A stretch of DNA of 64,000 nt, from positions 124,001 to 188,000 of the forward strand of contig NZ_JXTE01000004.1 of assembly GCF_000972385.1 (NCBI RefSeq), given 5' to 3'. This stretch comes from Streptomyces sp. WM6386 (lineage in GTDB: Bacteria; Actinomycetota; Actinomycetes; Streptomycetales; Streptomycetaceae). The position numbers and the translations under genes were made by a program. Numbering within the stretch: the first letter of the stretch is position 1; each line of letters begins with the position of its first letter. Under the pieces are notes generated by a model. The model did not search any database. It had not been told where the DNA came from and saw only the letters and a program-made list of their open reading frames with translations. This document shows positions 1 to 8,482 of the stretch, piece by piece.

Positions 1-824
1 TCGCCCGGCAGGTCGGCGTTCCGTACATCGTGGTGGCCCTCAACAAGACGGACATGGTGGACGACGAGGAGATCCTCGAGCTCGTCGAGCTGGAGGTGCG
101 CGAGCTGCTCACCGAGTACGAGTTCCCCGGCGACGACGTGCCCGTGATCCAGGTGTCCGCGCTCAAGGCGCTGGAGGGCGACGAGCGGTGGGCCCGGTCG
201 GTGCTCGATCTGCTGGACGCGGTCGACACGGCGGTCCCCGAGCCGCAGCGCGACGTGGACAAGCCGTTCCTGATGCCGATCGAGGACGTCTTCACGATCA
301 CCGGGCGCGGCACGGTCGTCACCGGGCGGATCGAGCGCGGGGTTCTGCACGTCAACAAGGAGGTCGAGATCATCGGCATCCACGAGGCGAAGACGAGGAC
401 CACCGTCACCGGCATCGAGATGTTCCGCAAGCTTCTCGACGAGGGCCGGGCGGGGGAGAACGTGGGGCTGCTGCTGCGCGGCATCAAACGGGAGGACGTC
501 GAGCGCGGACAGGTCGTGATCCAGCCGGGCACGGTCACCCCGCACAAGGAGTTCGAGGCGCGTGCGTACGTCCTGTCCAAGGACGAGGGTGGCCGGCACA
601 CACCGTTCTTCGACAACTACCGCCCGCAGTTCTACTTCCGCACGACGGACGTCACCGGCGTGGTGACCCTGCCCAAGGGCACCGAGATGGTCATGCCGGG
701 CGACAACACGACGATGCTCGTGCAGCTGATTCAGCCCATCGCCATGGAGGAGGGGCTGAAGTTCGCCATCCGTGAGGGCGGACGGACCGTGGGCGCCGGT
801 CAGGTCACCAAGATCCTCAAGTAG
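1..824 (+). CDS. tuf3: Elongation factor Tu, 3' part (EF-Tu3-like)
   Basis: Delivers aminoacyl-tRNA to the ribosome as a GTPase. Only the last ~273 residues lie in the window; the reading frame is open from base 3. It begins just before the G4 guanine-specificity motif NKTD, continues through SALKALEGD (G5), then the beta-barrel domains II and III ([35 protein letters not shown]-terminal [17 protein letters not shown]). The missing 5' part carries the P-loop and switch regions. Several Streptomyces have a divergent second EF-Tu gene, tuf3; a lone EF-Tu with no fusA or ribosomal protein genes next to it and slightly atypical residues (for example [18 protein letters not shown]) suggests tuf3 rather than the main tuf1. 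The family assignment is certain; the paralog assignment is inference. Confidence 0.85.
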   Translation, partial: ARQVGVPYIVVALNKTDMVDDEEILELVELEVRELLTEYEFPGDDVPVIQVSALKALEGDERWARSVLDLLDAVDTAVPEPQRDVDKPFLMPIEDVFTITGRGTVVTGRIERGVLHVNKEVEIIGIHEAKTRTTVTGIEMFRKLLDEGRAGENVGLLLRGIKREDVERGQVVIQPGTVTPHKEFEARAYVLSKDEGGRHTPFFDNYRPQFYFRTTDVTGVVTLPKGTEMVMPGDNTTMLVQLIQPIAMEEGLKFAIREGGRTVGAGQVTKILK

Positions 825-830
825 AGGCCT

Positions 831-1211
831 TCACAGCGAGCCGGACGTGGCCTCGGACTGTCCCAGGGCCGCGTCCAGGGTCGGGTGCGCGGGCAGCAGC
901 CGGTGCAGGCCGGTGACCCGCATGATGCGCAGGGTGAGGGGGTGGGCGCAGACCAGGCGTAACTGGCCGTCGTGGTCGAGGACCCGGGTGCGGGCGCGGT
1001 ACAGCAGGCGCAGCCCGGAGCAGTCGAAGAACTCGACCTGTCCGAGGTCGATCACGATCCGGGAGCCGTCGCGCCCGGTCACCCGGTCCAGGTACGGGAC
1101 GATCTCCAGCGCCGCCGCGATGTCGATCTCGCCGCGGAACTCCAGCACCGTGTGTCCACGGTCCTGGTGGATACGCAGATGCCGGCTCAGCGGTGCAGGT
1201 TCCTGCTGCAC
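831..1211 (-). CDS. STAS-domain anti-sigma factor antagonist
   Basis: 126-residue single-domain protein of the SpoIIAA/RsbV/BldG family, which binds an anti-sigma kinase and releases its sigma factor when dephosphorylated. The STAS core is clear: beta strand HTVLEFRGEIDIAAA, then IVIDLGQVEFFDCSGLRLL, where the Ser of DCSG is the expected phosphorylation site. Starts at ATG 1211. Its stop lies 6 bp from the converging EF-Tu stop. No anti-sigma kinase is adjacent, so its partner is elsewhere (the SpoIIE-type phosphatase at 46.8-49.1 kb is one candidate type of phosphatase, but no link can be shown). Confidence 0.85.
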   Translation of the reverse strand: MQQEPAPLSRHLRIHQDRGHTVLEFRGEIDIAAALEIVPYLDRVTGRDGSRIVIDLGQVEFFDCSGLRLLYRARTRVLDHDGQLRLVCAHPLTLRIMRVTGLHRLLPAHPTLDAALGQSEATSGSL

Positions 1212-1418
1212 GACGACATCGCCTCCAACCAGCTCCTCAAGCGGCGGGTTCGCAGGTCACCGGGGGCCGGGGTGACATCGTGCAGCGAGCGTACGAGCGC
1301 AGCCGTGTCCCCGGGTCCCCGAGTGAGCGCAAATCCTTGCCCCGCACTGCAAGTTACCCTCGATGGAGTGAATTTGAGCATGTTCGATTGACATATGTCT
1401 GTGAATTGAGACCGGGCC
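1212..1418. promoter_or_regulatory. Intergenic region upstream of the STAS gene
   Basis: About 200 bp between the MarR gene stop and the STAS gene start, both on the minus strand, so it should hold the STAS promoter. It contains a perfect 10-bp palindrome GACATATGTC at 1390-1399, AT-rich for this genome. No confident -35/-10 pair was recognised. Confidence 0.3.
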
Positions 1419-1856
1419 TTACGACAAGGCGTGCCAGGCCCTGGTGAGTGCCTGGCGGAACTGCTCGGTCTGGTGTGCGGTGAGATCGCGGACCATCCGC
1501 TCCTCAAGCTCCCGCACGGGCTCCTCGTGCCGGGCGAGCAGCTCGCGGGCGGTGTCGGTCAGCAGGATCAGCAACTCCCGGCGGTTGCGCGGATTCCGCT
1601 CCCGGCGCACCAGGCCGCGGTTCTCCAGTGACCGTACGAGATCGGCGATGGACTGGGCGGTGACGAACGAGTCGCGGGCCAGCTGTGCGGCCGACAGCCC
1701 GTCGTGCCGCTCCAGGACCGTCAGGGCGGTGTATTGCAGCGCCGTGATCCCGGACGGCTTGACCAGCTCGTCCAGGTGGGAACGGACGACGAGTTCCACT
1801 TGTTTGACCATGTAGAGCAGTGACGGGGCTGCCTTGGTCGCCTGGGTGTCGAGCAT
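1419..1856 (-). CDS. MarR-family transcriptional regulator
   Basis: 145 residues with a winged helix-turn-helix: ITALQYTALTVLERHDGLSAAQLARDSFVTAQSIADLVRSLENRGLVRR followed by the wing NPRNRRELLILLT. The dimerisation helices lie at both termini, as usual for MarR. Starts at ATG 1856, divergent from the aldehyde dehydrogenase gene with ~100 bp between. Two near-identical palindromes in that gap are probable operators, so it likely represses itself and the dehydrogenase pair, with an aromatic alcohol, aldehyde or acid as the plausible ligand (inference from the neighbours). Confidence 0.88.
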   Translation of the reverse strand: MLDTQATKAAPSLLYMVKQVELVVRSHLDELVKPSGITALQYTALTVLERHDGLSAAQLARDSFVTAQSIADLVRSLENRGLVRRERNPRNRRELLILLTDTARELLARHEEPVRELEERMVRDLTAHQTEQFRQALTRAWHALS

Positions 1857-1876
1857 GAGTTCAGCCTAGAGCATTG

Positions 1877-1923
1877 ACAGGAATCCTGTCTGTAAAGAGA
1901 CTGCGGACCAACAGGAAACCTGT
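1877..1923. promoter_or_regulatory. Twin MarR operator candidates
   Basis: Two 13-bp palindromes in the MarR/aldehyde dehydrogenase divergent region: ACAGGAATCCTGT at 1877-1889 and ACAGGAAACCTGT at 1911-1923, differing only at the centre. Centres are 34 bp apart, about three helical turns. A TTGACA hexamer (1874-1879) overlaps the first. The length and symmetry fit MarR dimer sites. Confidence 0.65.
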
Positions 1924-1959
1924 TTGTTGAAATCTTGGCGATGGAGCTGAGGAGCGGTG

Positions 1960-3414
1960 ATGACCACCTTCGAGATCGAACCCGGGCGGCTGTTCATCGG
2001 GGGACAGTGGCGCGAGGCCGCCGACGGAGCGCGCACCGAGGTGGTCGACCCGTCCCGGGGCGCGGTCCTCACCACCGTCGCGGAGGCGGGCGCCGCCGAC
2101 GTGGACGCGGCCGTACGCGCCGCACGGGAGGCCTTCGACGACGGCTCCTGGTCCGGGTTGAGCGGTCGGGAGCGCGGTCGCATCCTGCACCGTGTCGCGG
2201 AGCTGATCCGCGAGAACGCCGAGGACATCGCCCGCCTGGAGAGTCTCGACGTCGGCAAGCCGATCACGCTGGCGCACGCCGTCGACGTGACGAACGCGGC
2301 CAACGACTACGAGCACTTCGCCGCCCTCGCCCACACCCTGCACGGGGCCAACCGCGACACCCCCATGAACGCCCTCGCCTACACCCGGCGCGAGCCGCTC
2401 GGTGTGGTCGCCGCGATCACCCCCTTCAACTTCCCGCTGATCCTGGCCGGCTCGAAGATCGCCCCGGCGCTGGCGGCGGGCAACACGATCGTGCACAAGC
2501 CGGCCGACGAGACCCCGCTCAGCGCCCTCTACATGGCCAAGCTGTTCCAGCGGGCCGGTGTCCCCGACGGTGTGGTCAACGTCGTGACCGGCGCGGGCCC
2601 GGTCGCGGGCGAGGCCCTGCTGCGGCACAGCGGCGTCGACAAGATCGCCTTCACCGGCTCCACCGCGGTCGGCCGGCACGCCGCGAGCGTCGCCGGTGAG
2701 GCCCTCAAGCCGGTCACCATGGAGCTGGGCGGCAACGCGGCCCACATCGTCTTCGAGGACGCCGAGCTGGAGAAGGCCGTCGGCGCGATCATCAAGGGCT
2801 TCGTCTTCAACTCCGGCCAGTTCTGCATGGGCGGCCCGCGGCTGCTGGTGGCCCGCTCGGTCTACGCCACCCTGCTGGGCATCCTGGAACAGGCCGTGCC
2901 CGGCGTCCCGCTCGGCGACCCGCGGCAGCCGGAGACCGTCATCGGGCCGATGGCGGGGGAGAAGCACCTCAAGAAGGTCGAGGAGTACGTCGAACTGGCC
3001 CGCAAGGAGGGCGCCCGCATCGTCTGCGGCGGCGAACGCCTCGATCTGGACGGCGGGTTCTACTACAAGCCCACGGTCATCGCCGACCTGCCGAACGACT
3101 CGCGGGTGATCCAGGAGGAGATCTTCGGCCCGGTCCTCACCGTGCAGCCCTTCGACTCCGAGGAGGAGGCCATCCGGCTCGCCAACTCCACGCCGTACGG
3201 CCTGGCTTCGGGCGTCCAGACGTCCAACCTCGCCCGCGCCCACCGCATCGCCGACAAGCTCCAGGCGGGCATCGTCTGGGTGAACGACTGGGCGATGCTC
3301 GACCCCGCGGTCCCCTTCGGCGGCGTCAAGGACTCCGGATTCGGGCGGGAGTACGGCCCCGAGGCCCTCGCCTCCTACACCAGGACCAAGTCCGTCGTCG
3401 TCTCGCTCGACTGA
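1960..3414 (+). CDS. NAD(P)-dependent aldehyde dehydrogenase
   Basis: 484-residue aldehyde dehydrogenase oxidising an aldehyde to its acid. Diagnostic motifs: the Asn-containing loop AAITPFNFPL, cofactor-binding FTGSTAVGR, the general-base Glu in TMELGGNA, the catalytic Cys in FNSGQFCMGG, and the C-terminal EEIFGPVL and FGGVKDSGFGRE. A GTG at 1957 and ATG at 1960 are both possible; GGAG at 1951-1954 is better spaced for ATG 1960. It is followed 30 bp later by an aryl-alcohol-type dehydrogenase, so the two probably carry out consecutive oxidations alcohol to aldehyde to acid, as XylB/XylC do for benzyl alcohols. Substrate is inferred, not proven. Confidence 0.9.
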   Translation: MTTFEIEPGRLFIGGQWREAADGARTEVVDPSRGAVLTTVAEAGAADVDAAVRAAREAFDDGSWSGLSGRERGRILHRVAELIRENAEDIARLESLDVGKPITLAHAVDVTNAANDYEHFAALAHTLHGANRDTPMNALAYTRREPLGVVAAITPFNFPLILAGSKIAPALAAGNTIVHKPADETPLSALYMAKLFQRAGVPDGVVNVVTGAGPVAGEALLRHSGVDKIAFTGSTAVGRHAASVAGEALKPVTMELGGNAAHIVFEDAELEKAVGAIIKGFVFNSGQFCMGGPRLLVARSVYATLLGILEQAVPGVPLGDPRQPETVIGPMAGEKHLKKVEEYVELARKEGARIVCGGERLDLDGGFYYKPTVIADLPNDSRVIQEEIFGPVLTVQPFDSEEEAIRLANSTPYGLASGVQTSNLARAHRIADKLQAGIVWVNDWAMLDPAVPFGGVKDSGFGREYGPEALASYTRTKSVVVSLD

Positions 3415-3444
3415 ACGCGCCTGAAACCAAAGGGAGTTACCGCG

Positions 3445-4551
3445 ATGTCCATCACCACCCGCGCCGCCGTCGTCGAGTCCGGCGGAGCACCGTTCACCCT
3501 CGCCGACGTCCAACTGGACGAGCCCGGGCCGCATGAGGCCGTCGTCCGTATGGTCGCCACCGGTCTGTGTCACACGGACCTCGGTGTGGCGAGCGGCGGA
3601 CTGCCCTTCCCGCTACCCGGCGTCCTCGGTCACGAAGGCGCCGGTGTCGTCGAGGCCGTCGGCCCGGCCGTCACCGGCGTCGAGCCCGGCGACCACGTCG
3701 TGCTGTCGTTCACGTCCTGCGGCGAGTGCGGCAACTGCAACGGTGGCCACCCGGCGTACTGCGCGACCTGGCTGCCGCTGAACCTCATCGGCGGCCGCCG
3801 GGCCGACGGCAGCAGCACCATCAGCCGGGACGGCGAGGCGCTGGGCGGCCACTTCTTCGGTCAGTCCTCCTTCGCCGAGAGGGCCCTGGTCGACGAGCGC
3901 AGCCTCGTCAAGGTCGACCCCGACGTGCCACTGGAGTCGATCGCCCCGCTGGGCTGCGGCGTACAGACCGGTGTCGGCGCCGTGTGGAACGTGCTGAAGC
4001 CGGTCACGGGCAGCACGATCGTGGTCCTCGGCGCCGGGGCGGTCGGCCTGTCCGCCGTCATGGCCGCCGCCCTCACGCCCGCCACCACGATCGTCGCCGT
4101 CGACCGCGTCGGCGAACGCCTCTCCCTGGCAAGGGAGTTGGGCGCCACCCACACCGTCAACGCGGGTGAGGCGGACCTCGTGGAGGCCCTCGCCGCGATC
4201 ACCGGGGGACGGGGCGCGGACGGCGTGGTGGAGACCACCGGCAACGTCACCGTGCTGCGGCAGGGCGTCGACGCGCTCGGTGCCCGCGGCACCCTCGTCG
4301 TCGTCGGCGCCCCGCCGTTCGGCAGCGAGGTCGCCCTCGACGTCAACGGGCTGCTCGGCGGAAAGCGGATCGTCGGCCTCACCCTCGGCGACGCCGAGAC
4401 GCAGTCCTTCATCCCGGCCCTGGTCGACCTGGTGAAGGCGGGGCGGCTCCCGCTGGACCGCCTGATCAGCACCTATCCGTTCGCGGACATCGACCAGGCG
4501 GTGCGGGACATGGGCGCGGGCAAGGCGATCAAGCCCGTGCTGACGTTCTGA
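3445..4551 (+). CDS. Zinc-dependent alcohol dehydrogenase (aryl-alcohol type)
   Basis: 368-residue medium-chain dehydrogenase. Catalytic zinc ligands: Cys in GLCHTD, the His-Glu pair in GHEGAG and Cys in LGCGVQTG. The structural-zinc loop CGECGNCNGGHPAYC has all four Cys. The NAD-binding Rossmann motif is GAGAVG, followed by AVD, whose acidic residue favours NAD over NADP. The long loop after the structural zinc and the GCGVQTG motif resemble the benzyl/aryl-alcohol dehydrogenase group. ATG 3445 has GGGAG 8 bp upstream. In an operon with the preceding aldehyde dehydrogenase and probably controlled by the divergent MarR. Confidence 0.88.
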   Translation: MSITTRAAVVESGGAPFTLADVQLDEPGPHEAVVRMVATGLCHTDLGVASGGLPFPLPGVLGHEGAGVVEAVGPAVTGVEPGDHVVLSFTSCGECGNCNGGHPAYCATWLPLNLIGGRRADGSSTISRDGEALGGHFFGQSSFAERALVDERSLVKVDPDVPLESIAPLGCGVQTGVGAVWNVLKPVTGSTIVVLGAGAVGLSAVMAAALTPATTIVAVDRVGERLSLARELGATHTVNAGEADLVEALAAITGGRGADGVVETTGNVTVLRQGVDALGARGTLVVVGAPPFGSEVALDVNGLLGGKRIVGLTLGDAETQSFIPALVDLVKAGRLPLDRLISTYPFADIDQAVRDMGAGKAIKPVLTF

Positions 4552-4557
4552 CCCCGG

Positions 4558-5511
4558 TCAGTCCACCGTCAGAACCAGCTTCCCCGTGGTCCGGCCGGTG
4601 TCGCCGAGCCTGTGTGCCTCGGCGGCCTCGGCCAGCGGGAAGGTGCCGGCGATCGCGGGCCGCAGCTTCCCCGCCTCCACCAGCTCCGCGATCGCCTCCA
4701 TGCCGGACCGGTCGGCGTCGACGAGCATCCACACCGCCCGTACGCCGAGCCGCTCCGCCTCCTTCGCGTACTCGTCCTGCGCGACCGGCAGGATCGAGAC
4801 GGCGAGTCCGCCCGGGCGCAGGACGCGCAGCGAGCGCACGGTGTTCTCGCCGCCGATCGTGTCCAGCACGACGTCGACGTCCTTCACGGCCTCGGTGAAG
4901 TCCGTCTCCCGGTAGTCGATCGTCTCGTCCACGCCGATCCCGCGCAGGAACTCGTGCTTGCCCGCACTCGCCGTGCCGATCACATGGGCCCCGCGCGCCT
5001 TCGCGATCTGGACGGCCACATGCCCCACACCGCCGGCCGCCGCGTGGATCAGCACACGCTGACCCGGCCGCAGATCGGCGTGCTCCACCAGCGCCTGCCA
5101 GGCGGTCAGCGACACCAGCGGAAGGGCTGCGGCCTGGACATGGTCGATCGCGGCGGGCTTGTGCGTCAGGGCGCGGGCCGGGGCGATGACGTACTCGGCG
5201 TGCGAGCCCACTCCGTACGGGTAGGGCAGCATCCCGAAGACCTCGTCGCCCGGCGCGAAGGCGGCGACGCCGAATCCGACCGCCTCGACCACGCCGGAGA
5301 CGTCCCAGCCCAGGACGAACGGGGGCTCGCCCAGGAAGATGCCGGCGGCCCGGTGCTTCCAGTCGGTGGGATTGACTCCGGCGGCCCGCACCCGGATCAG
5401 CACCTCGTTGGCCCGTGGCTCGGGGCGTTCCACTTCCACTTCCTTCAGGACCTCGGGACCGCCGAGGACGTCCTGACTGACAGCTCGCATCGTCGTCTTC
5501 ACAGTGCTCAT
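4558..5511 (-). CDS. Zinc-free MDR NADP-dependent oxidoreductase (quinone oxidoreductase-like)
   Basis: 317 residues. N-terminal GroES-like fold (DWKHRAAGIFLGEPPFVLGWDVSGVV), then the NADP-binding motif AAAGGVGHVAVQIAK; the catalytic-zinc Cys is absent, as in quinone oxidoreductases and enoyl reductases of this superfamily. C-terminal TGKLVLTVD is typical. ATG 5511 is preferred over an upstream in-frame TTG at 5520 because AGG lies 10 bp upstream of the ATG but almost on top of the TTG. Convergent with the alcohol dehydrogenase (6 bp gap) and divergent from an AraC regulator that probably controls it. Confidence 0.85.
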   Translation of the reverse strand: MSTVKTTMRAVSQDVLGGPEVLKEVEVERPEPRANEVLIRVRAAGVNPTDWKHRAAGIFLGEPPFVLGWDVSGVVEAVGFGVAAFAPGDEVFGMLPYPYGVGSHAEYVIAPARALTHKPAAIDHVQAAALPLVSLTAWQALVEHADLRPGQRVLIHAAAGGVGHVAVQIAKARGAHVIGTASAGKHEFLRGIGVDETIDYRETDFTEAVKDVDVVLDTIGGENTVRSLRVLRPGGLAVSILPVAQDEYAKEAERLGVRAVWMLVDADRSGMEAIAELVEAGKLRPAIAGTFPLAEAAEAHRLGDTGRTTGKLVLTVD

Positions 5512-5548
5512 GGTGATCAAGCCTGCCGAGATCCGGCCCGCAGGAAAA

Positions 5549-5562
5549 TGGCATGATTGCCA
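5549..5562. promoter_or_regulatory. Palindrome between oxidoreductase and AraC/GlxA gene
   Basis: Perfect inverted repeat TGGCA-N4-TGCCA in the 71-bp divergent region, 20 bp before the AraC-type regulator start. Likely a binding site for that regulator; not tested. Confidence 0.5.
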
Positions 5563-5582
5563 ACCTTCGATAGGATCGTGCC

Positions 5583-6542
5583 ATGCGTGACATACAGCGG
5601 GTCGAGCGAGTCGTGGTGCTGGCCCTGGAGGGCGTCTACCCCTTCGAGCTGGGCATCCCCGCCCGGATCTTCGGCGCTGCCCAGGGTCGTTACGAGGTGC
5701 TGACCTGCACCGTCGACGGGCGACCCGTGCGCACCAACGCCGACTTCACGATCGGCGTCGAGCACGGCCCGGAGATCCTGAGGACGGCGGACACCGTGGT
5801 GATCCCGCCCATCGACCCCGTGCGTGTCACCGCCGAGCTGCCCGACGAGGTCAGCGCCGCGCTCGCGATGATCCCCGCCGGCGCACGCCTGGTCTCCATC
5901 TGCACCGGCGCGTTCGTGCTGGCGGCGGCCGGACATCTCGACGGCCGCACGGCGACCACCCACTGGCACCTGGCCGACCGGTTCCGCGCCATGTTCCCGC
6001 GGATCACCCTCGACCCCGGGGTGCTCTTCGTCGACGACGGCATGGTGCTCACCTCGTCCGGCGCGGCCTCGGGGGTGGATGTGTGTCTGCACATCGTGCG
6101 CCGGGACCACGGCAGCGAACTGGCCAACTTCGTCGCGCGGTGCTGTGTGGTCCCACCGTTCCGGGACGGCGGTCAGGCGCAGTACATCGAGCAGCCGGTG
6201 CCGGAACTCGGGGCGACGAGCACCGCCGCCACCCGGGAGTGGGCGCTGGCGCGCCTCGACGAACCGCTGACCCTGACCGACCTCGCCGCCCACGCCCGGA
6301 TGAGCCTGCGCACCTTCGCCCGCCGCTTCCACGACGAGGTCGGTCTCAGCCCCGGCCGCTGGCTGATCCAGCAGCGGGTGGCCCGGGCCCGGCACCTGCT
6401 GGAGTCCAGCGACCTGCCGGTGGACCAGATCGCCGGCCAGGTCGGCTTCGCCACCGGCGCCTCGCTGCGCCAGCATCTGCACGCGGCGATCGGCGTGTCT
6501 CCGCAGGCCTACCGGCGGACCTTCCAGACTGCCGCCCACTGA
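5583..6542 (+). CDS. GlxA-type transcriptional regulator (DJ-1/PfpI plus AraC HTH)
   Basis: 319 residues. Residues ~8-195 form a DJ-1/PfpI amidotransferase-like domain: VVVLALEGVYPFELGIPARIFG, the nucleophile-elbow Cys in SICTGAFVLAAAGHLDGRTATTHW, and VDDGMVLTSSGAASGVD. The C-terminal third is an AraC double helix-turn-helix (LTLTDLAAHARMSLRTFARRFHDEVG and LPVDQIAGQVGFATGASLRQHLH). AGGA sits 7 bp before ATG 5583. In known GlxA-like regulators the first domain senses a small molecule. Likely controls the divergent oxidoreductase. Confidence 0.9.
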   Translation: MRDIQRVERVVVLALEGVYPFELGIPARIFGAAQGRYEVLTCTVDGRPVRTNADFTIGVEHGPEILRTADTVVIPPIDPVRVTAELPDEVSAALAMIPAGARLVSICTGAFVLAAAGHLDGRTATTHWHLADRFRAMFPRITLDPGVLFVDDGMVLTSSGAASGVDVCLHIVRRDHGSELANFVARCCVVPPFRDGGQAQYIEQPVPELGATSTAATREWALARLDEPLTLTDLAAHARMSLRTFARRFHDEVGLSPGRWLIQQRVARARHLLESSDLPVDQIAGQVGFATGASLRQHLHAAIGVSPQAYRRTFQTAAH

Positions 6543-6608
6543 AGCGAACGTTTCCCGCCCCCGCCACGTCTGAGGATCAGGACTGCGGCCGGTGAACAGG
6601 GGTGGGGG

Positions 6609-7472
6609 ATGCGCAGAGGCTTGGTGGCACTGACGGCGCTGATGGCGGTGGCCGCCGTGGGATGCGGGTCCGAGAGCGGGACCGAGGAGGACATGGTCGT
6701 CGAGGGCGCGGCACCGCCCACGCCCTACAGCGGACCGCTGTACATCCACGGCAAGGCGTGGGACGAGGAGAAGGACGACCGCTCCGACCTCGTCGACACG
6801 GGCGCCGCGGCCCGGGCCCTGGAGTGCGACGGGGAGATCTACACGGCCGGCGGCAGTGAACCGTGGAGCAAGGGCGACGGAGGGGAGACGCCGCAGGAGG
6901 GGCTCGAGGCGTACTTCGAGATCGAGCAGCCCGACGTACCGCTCGAGGGCTACCGGGTGGAGCGCGAGGAGGGCGGCCGTGTCCTCTTCTCCTACGACGT
7001 CGGCGGCCGGACCAAGGTGGCGGTGATCGTCGCCAAGGACCGCGAGAACCGGCCGGGTTGGGGCCCGGAGACCAGCGCCTCCTGCGACCCGGCCGAGTTC
7101 CCGGCGAGCTGGACCGACTCCAAGGAGTACGAGGTCTGGACCGACCGGAACGGCAAGCGGGTGCCGATCACCGTCATCAGCAGCTCGGCCGGCGCCGCCC
7201 ACTGCGACTGGCAGAAGGCGCACTTCCTGGGCACGGGGGAGGGCAGGGACAGTGTGCTGTACGCCCGCGATCCCGACGGAGTGCTCGGCGGCGAGATGCT
7301 GGAGACCCCCTACCAGGGGGACGTCACCATGCCCACGGACGCCAAGGACACCGGATACCGCCTGCGGGACTGGCGGTTGTGGCTGACGGACGACAAGGAG
7401 ACGGCGTACGTCCGCACCTCTGACGGTGTGGAGGCCTGGCCGCGGGTCAAGAAGGGCATGGGCTGCGCGTGA
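6609..7472 (+). CDS. Predicted lipoprotein of unknown function
   Basis: 287 residues. A short lipoprotein signal peptide (MRRGLVALTALMAVAAVGC) gives a lipidated Cys at residue 19, followed by an acidic Ser/Gly/Glu spacer, so it is probably anchored outside the membrane. The mature part is soluble-looking, with four Cys (one each in LECDGE, ASCDPA, AHCDWQ and the terminal KGMGCA) that could form two disulfides. Not a family I recognise. ATG 6609 follows a G-rich stretch that can act as ribosome-binding site. Convergent with the TetR gene, 4 bp apart. Confidence 0.75.
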   Translation: MRRGLVALTALMAVAAVGCGSESGTEEDMVVEGAAPPTPYSGPLYIHGKAWDEEKDDRSDLVDTGAAARALECDGEIYTAGGSEPWSKGDGGETPQEGLEAYFEIEQPDVPLEGYRVEREEGGRVLFSYDVGGRTKVAVIVAKDRENRPGWGPETSASCDPAEFPASWTDSKEYEVWTDRNGKRVPITVISSSAGAAHCDWQKAHFLGTGEGRDSVLYARDPDGVLGGEMLETPYQGDVTMPTDAKDTGYRLRDWRLWLTDDKETAYVRTSDGVEAWPRVKKGMGCA

Positions 7473-7476
7473 GGCG

Positions 7477-8040
7477 TCACCGGCTGGCGTGCAGGGCGAC
7501 CAGCAACTGCCAGACCTGGTCGGCGATGTCCTGCGGGTCGCCCTCCAGCAGTCCGTGCAGCCAGTCGCCCAGCACGCCCGCGAACGTCGCGGCGACCGCC
7601 GAGGCCACCAGCGGGGCGTCGGCGGCACCCGCGAGTTCGCGCTCGCGGAGACTGTAGGCCCGCAGGTCGCGGTGGAGGACCCGGCCCAGCGGGCCGCCGC
7701 CGCCCGGGCCGAGCAGGGCCCGGTACAGCGCGGCATGGGGGGCGAGCGAGGCGAAGAACGCCGGCAGCGCGGGCGGTGCGTGCACCGGGTCGGGCCGTCC
7801 GCGCCAGGCGTGCAACGCCTCCACGGCCTCGCGTACGACGTCCGCGCAGGCGTCGACGGCCAGCGCCTCCAGGCCGTCGTAGTGGACGTAGAACGTGGCC
7901 CGTCCGACCCCCGCCCTGCGTACCAGCGCGGCCACGCCGACCTCCGCGAGCGGGTGCTCGGCGCACTCCGCGAGCAGCGCCTCGCGCAGCTTCGCCCGGG
8001 TGCGCGCCGCGCGGGGGTCCTCCTGTGCGGTGCGGGTCAC
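7477..8040 (-). CDS. TetR-family transcriptional regulator
   Basis: 187 residues. The N-terminal HTH is clear: RTRAKLREALLAECAEHPLAEVGVAALVRRAGVGRATFYVHYDGLEAL. Start is GTG 8040, which overlaps the TGA of the upstream DUF1304 gene (GTGA), so translation is coupled; a longer reading frame extends into the neighbour but is not protein-like there. The two-gene unit is probably autoregulated through the twin palindromes at 8417-8451 upstream of the DUF1304 gene. Confidence 0.88.
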   Translation of the reverse strand: MTRTAQEDPRAARTRAKLREALLAECAEHPLAEVGVAALVRRAGVGRATFYVHYDGLEALAVDACADVVREAVEALHAWRGRPDPVHAPPALPAFFASLAPHAALYRALLGPGGGGPLGRVLHRDLRAYSLRERELAGAADAPLVASAVAATFAGVLGDWLHGLLEGDPQDIADQVWQLLVALHASR

Positions 8041-8399
8041 CGGGCCAGCAGGACCGCGCCCAGGGCGAGCGCACCGGGCAGGGCTTGCGCGACGAGGATG
8101 CGGATGTTGGCGGTGACCGCGCCGTACACGCCCGCGACGATGACGCAGGACAGGAAGAACACCTGGGCGCGGAAACCCGTCGGGTCGGCGGCGATCAGGC
8201 CCCACACCAGACCCGCCGCGAGAAAGCCGTTGTAGAGGCCCTGGTTGGCGGCCATCGCCGCGGTGGCCTTGGCCATCTCCCGGTCGAAGCCGTGGAAGGA
8301 CATCCCCGGCTTCTTCTGCCACAGGAACATCTCCATCACCAGGATGTACGCGTGCAGCACGGCCACCAGGGCCACCAGCACGTTCGCTACCGCTGCCAT
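8037..8399 (-). CDS. DUF1304 family membrane protein
   Basis: 120 residues and four predicted transmembrane helices: ~4-24, 53-70, 80-96 and 101-117. The motif FGFDREMAKATAAMAANQGLYN-like region (GFDREMA...NQGLYNGFLAAGL) is typical of the DUF1304 family of small integral membrane proteins with no established function. Translationally coupled to the downstream TetR gene, which suggests the regulator senses a compound related to the membrane protein's role, possibly efflux or membrane stress (inference). Confidence 0.85.
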   Translation of the reverse strand: MAAVANVLVALVAVLHAYILVMEMFLWQKKPGMSFHGFDREMAKATAAMAANQGLYNGFLAAGLVWGLIAADPTGFRAQVFFLSCVIVAGVYGAVTANIRILVAQALPGALALGAVLLAR

Positions 8400-8416
8400 G
8401 ATCTCCCTCAGACTAT

Positions 8417-8451
8417 TGGACAGGCGTCCACTATAGCTGGACAGGTGTCCA
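8417..8451. promoter_or_regulatory. Twin TetR operator candidates
   Basis: Two 14-bp palindromes: TGGACAGGCGTCCA (8417-8430) and the more symmetrical TGGACAGGTGTCCA (8438-8451). Centres are 21 bp apart, exactly two helical turns. The TATAGT between them on the minus strand could be the -10 box of the DUF1304-tetR promoter. Also lies ~35 bp upstream of the divergent GNAT gene, which may share control. Confidence 0.75.
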
Positions 8452-8482
8452 GGATGTCAGTGGCTCCCGTTAGCCTTCGGGC

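Noticed and set aside
1861..3573. 570-residue minus-strand frame opposite the aldehyde dehydrogenase gene
   Set aside because: Antisense shadow caused by high G+C; composition is Gly/Asp/Arg/Val-rich without motifs, while the plus strand has a clear enzyme.
5517..7736. 739-residue minus-strand frame spanning AraC, lipoprotein and TetR region
   Set aside because: Covers three real genes on other frames and has no recognisable domain.
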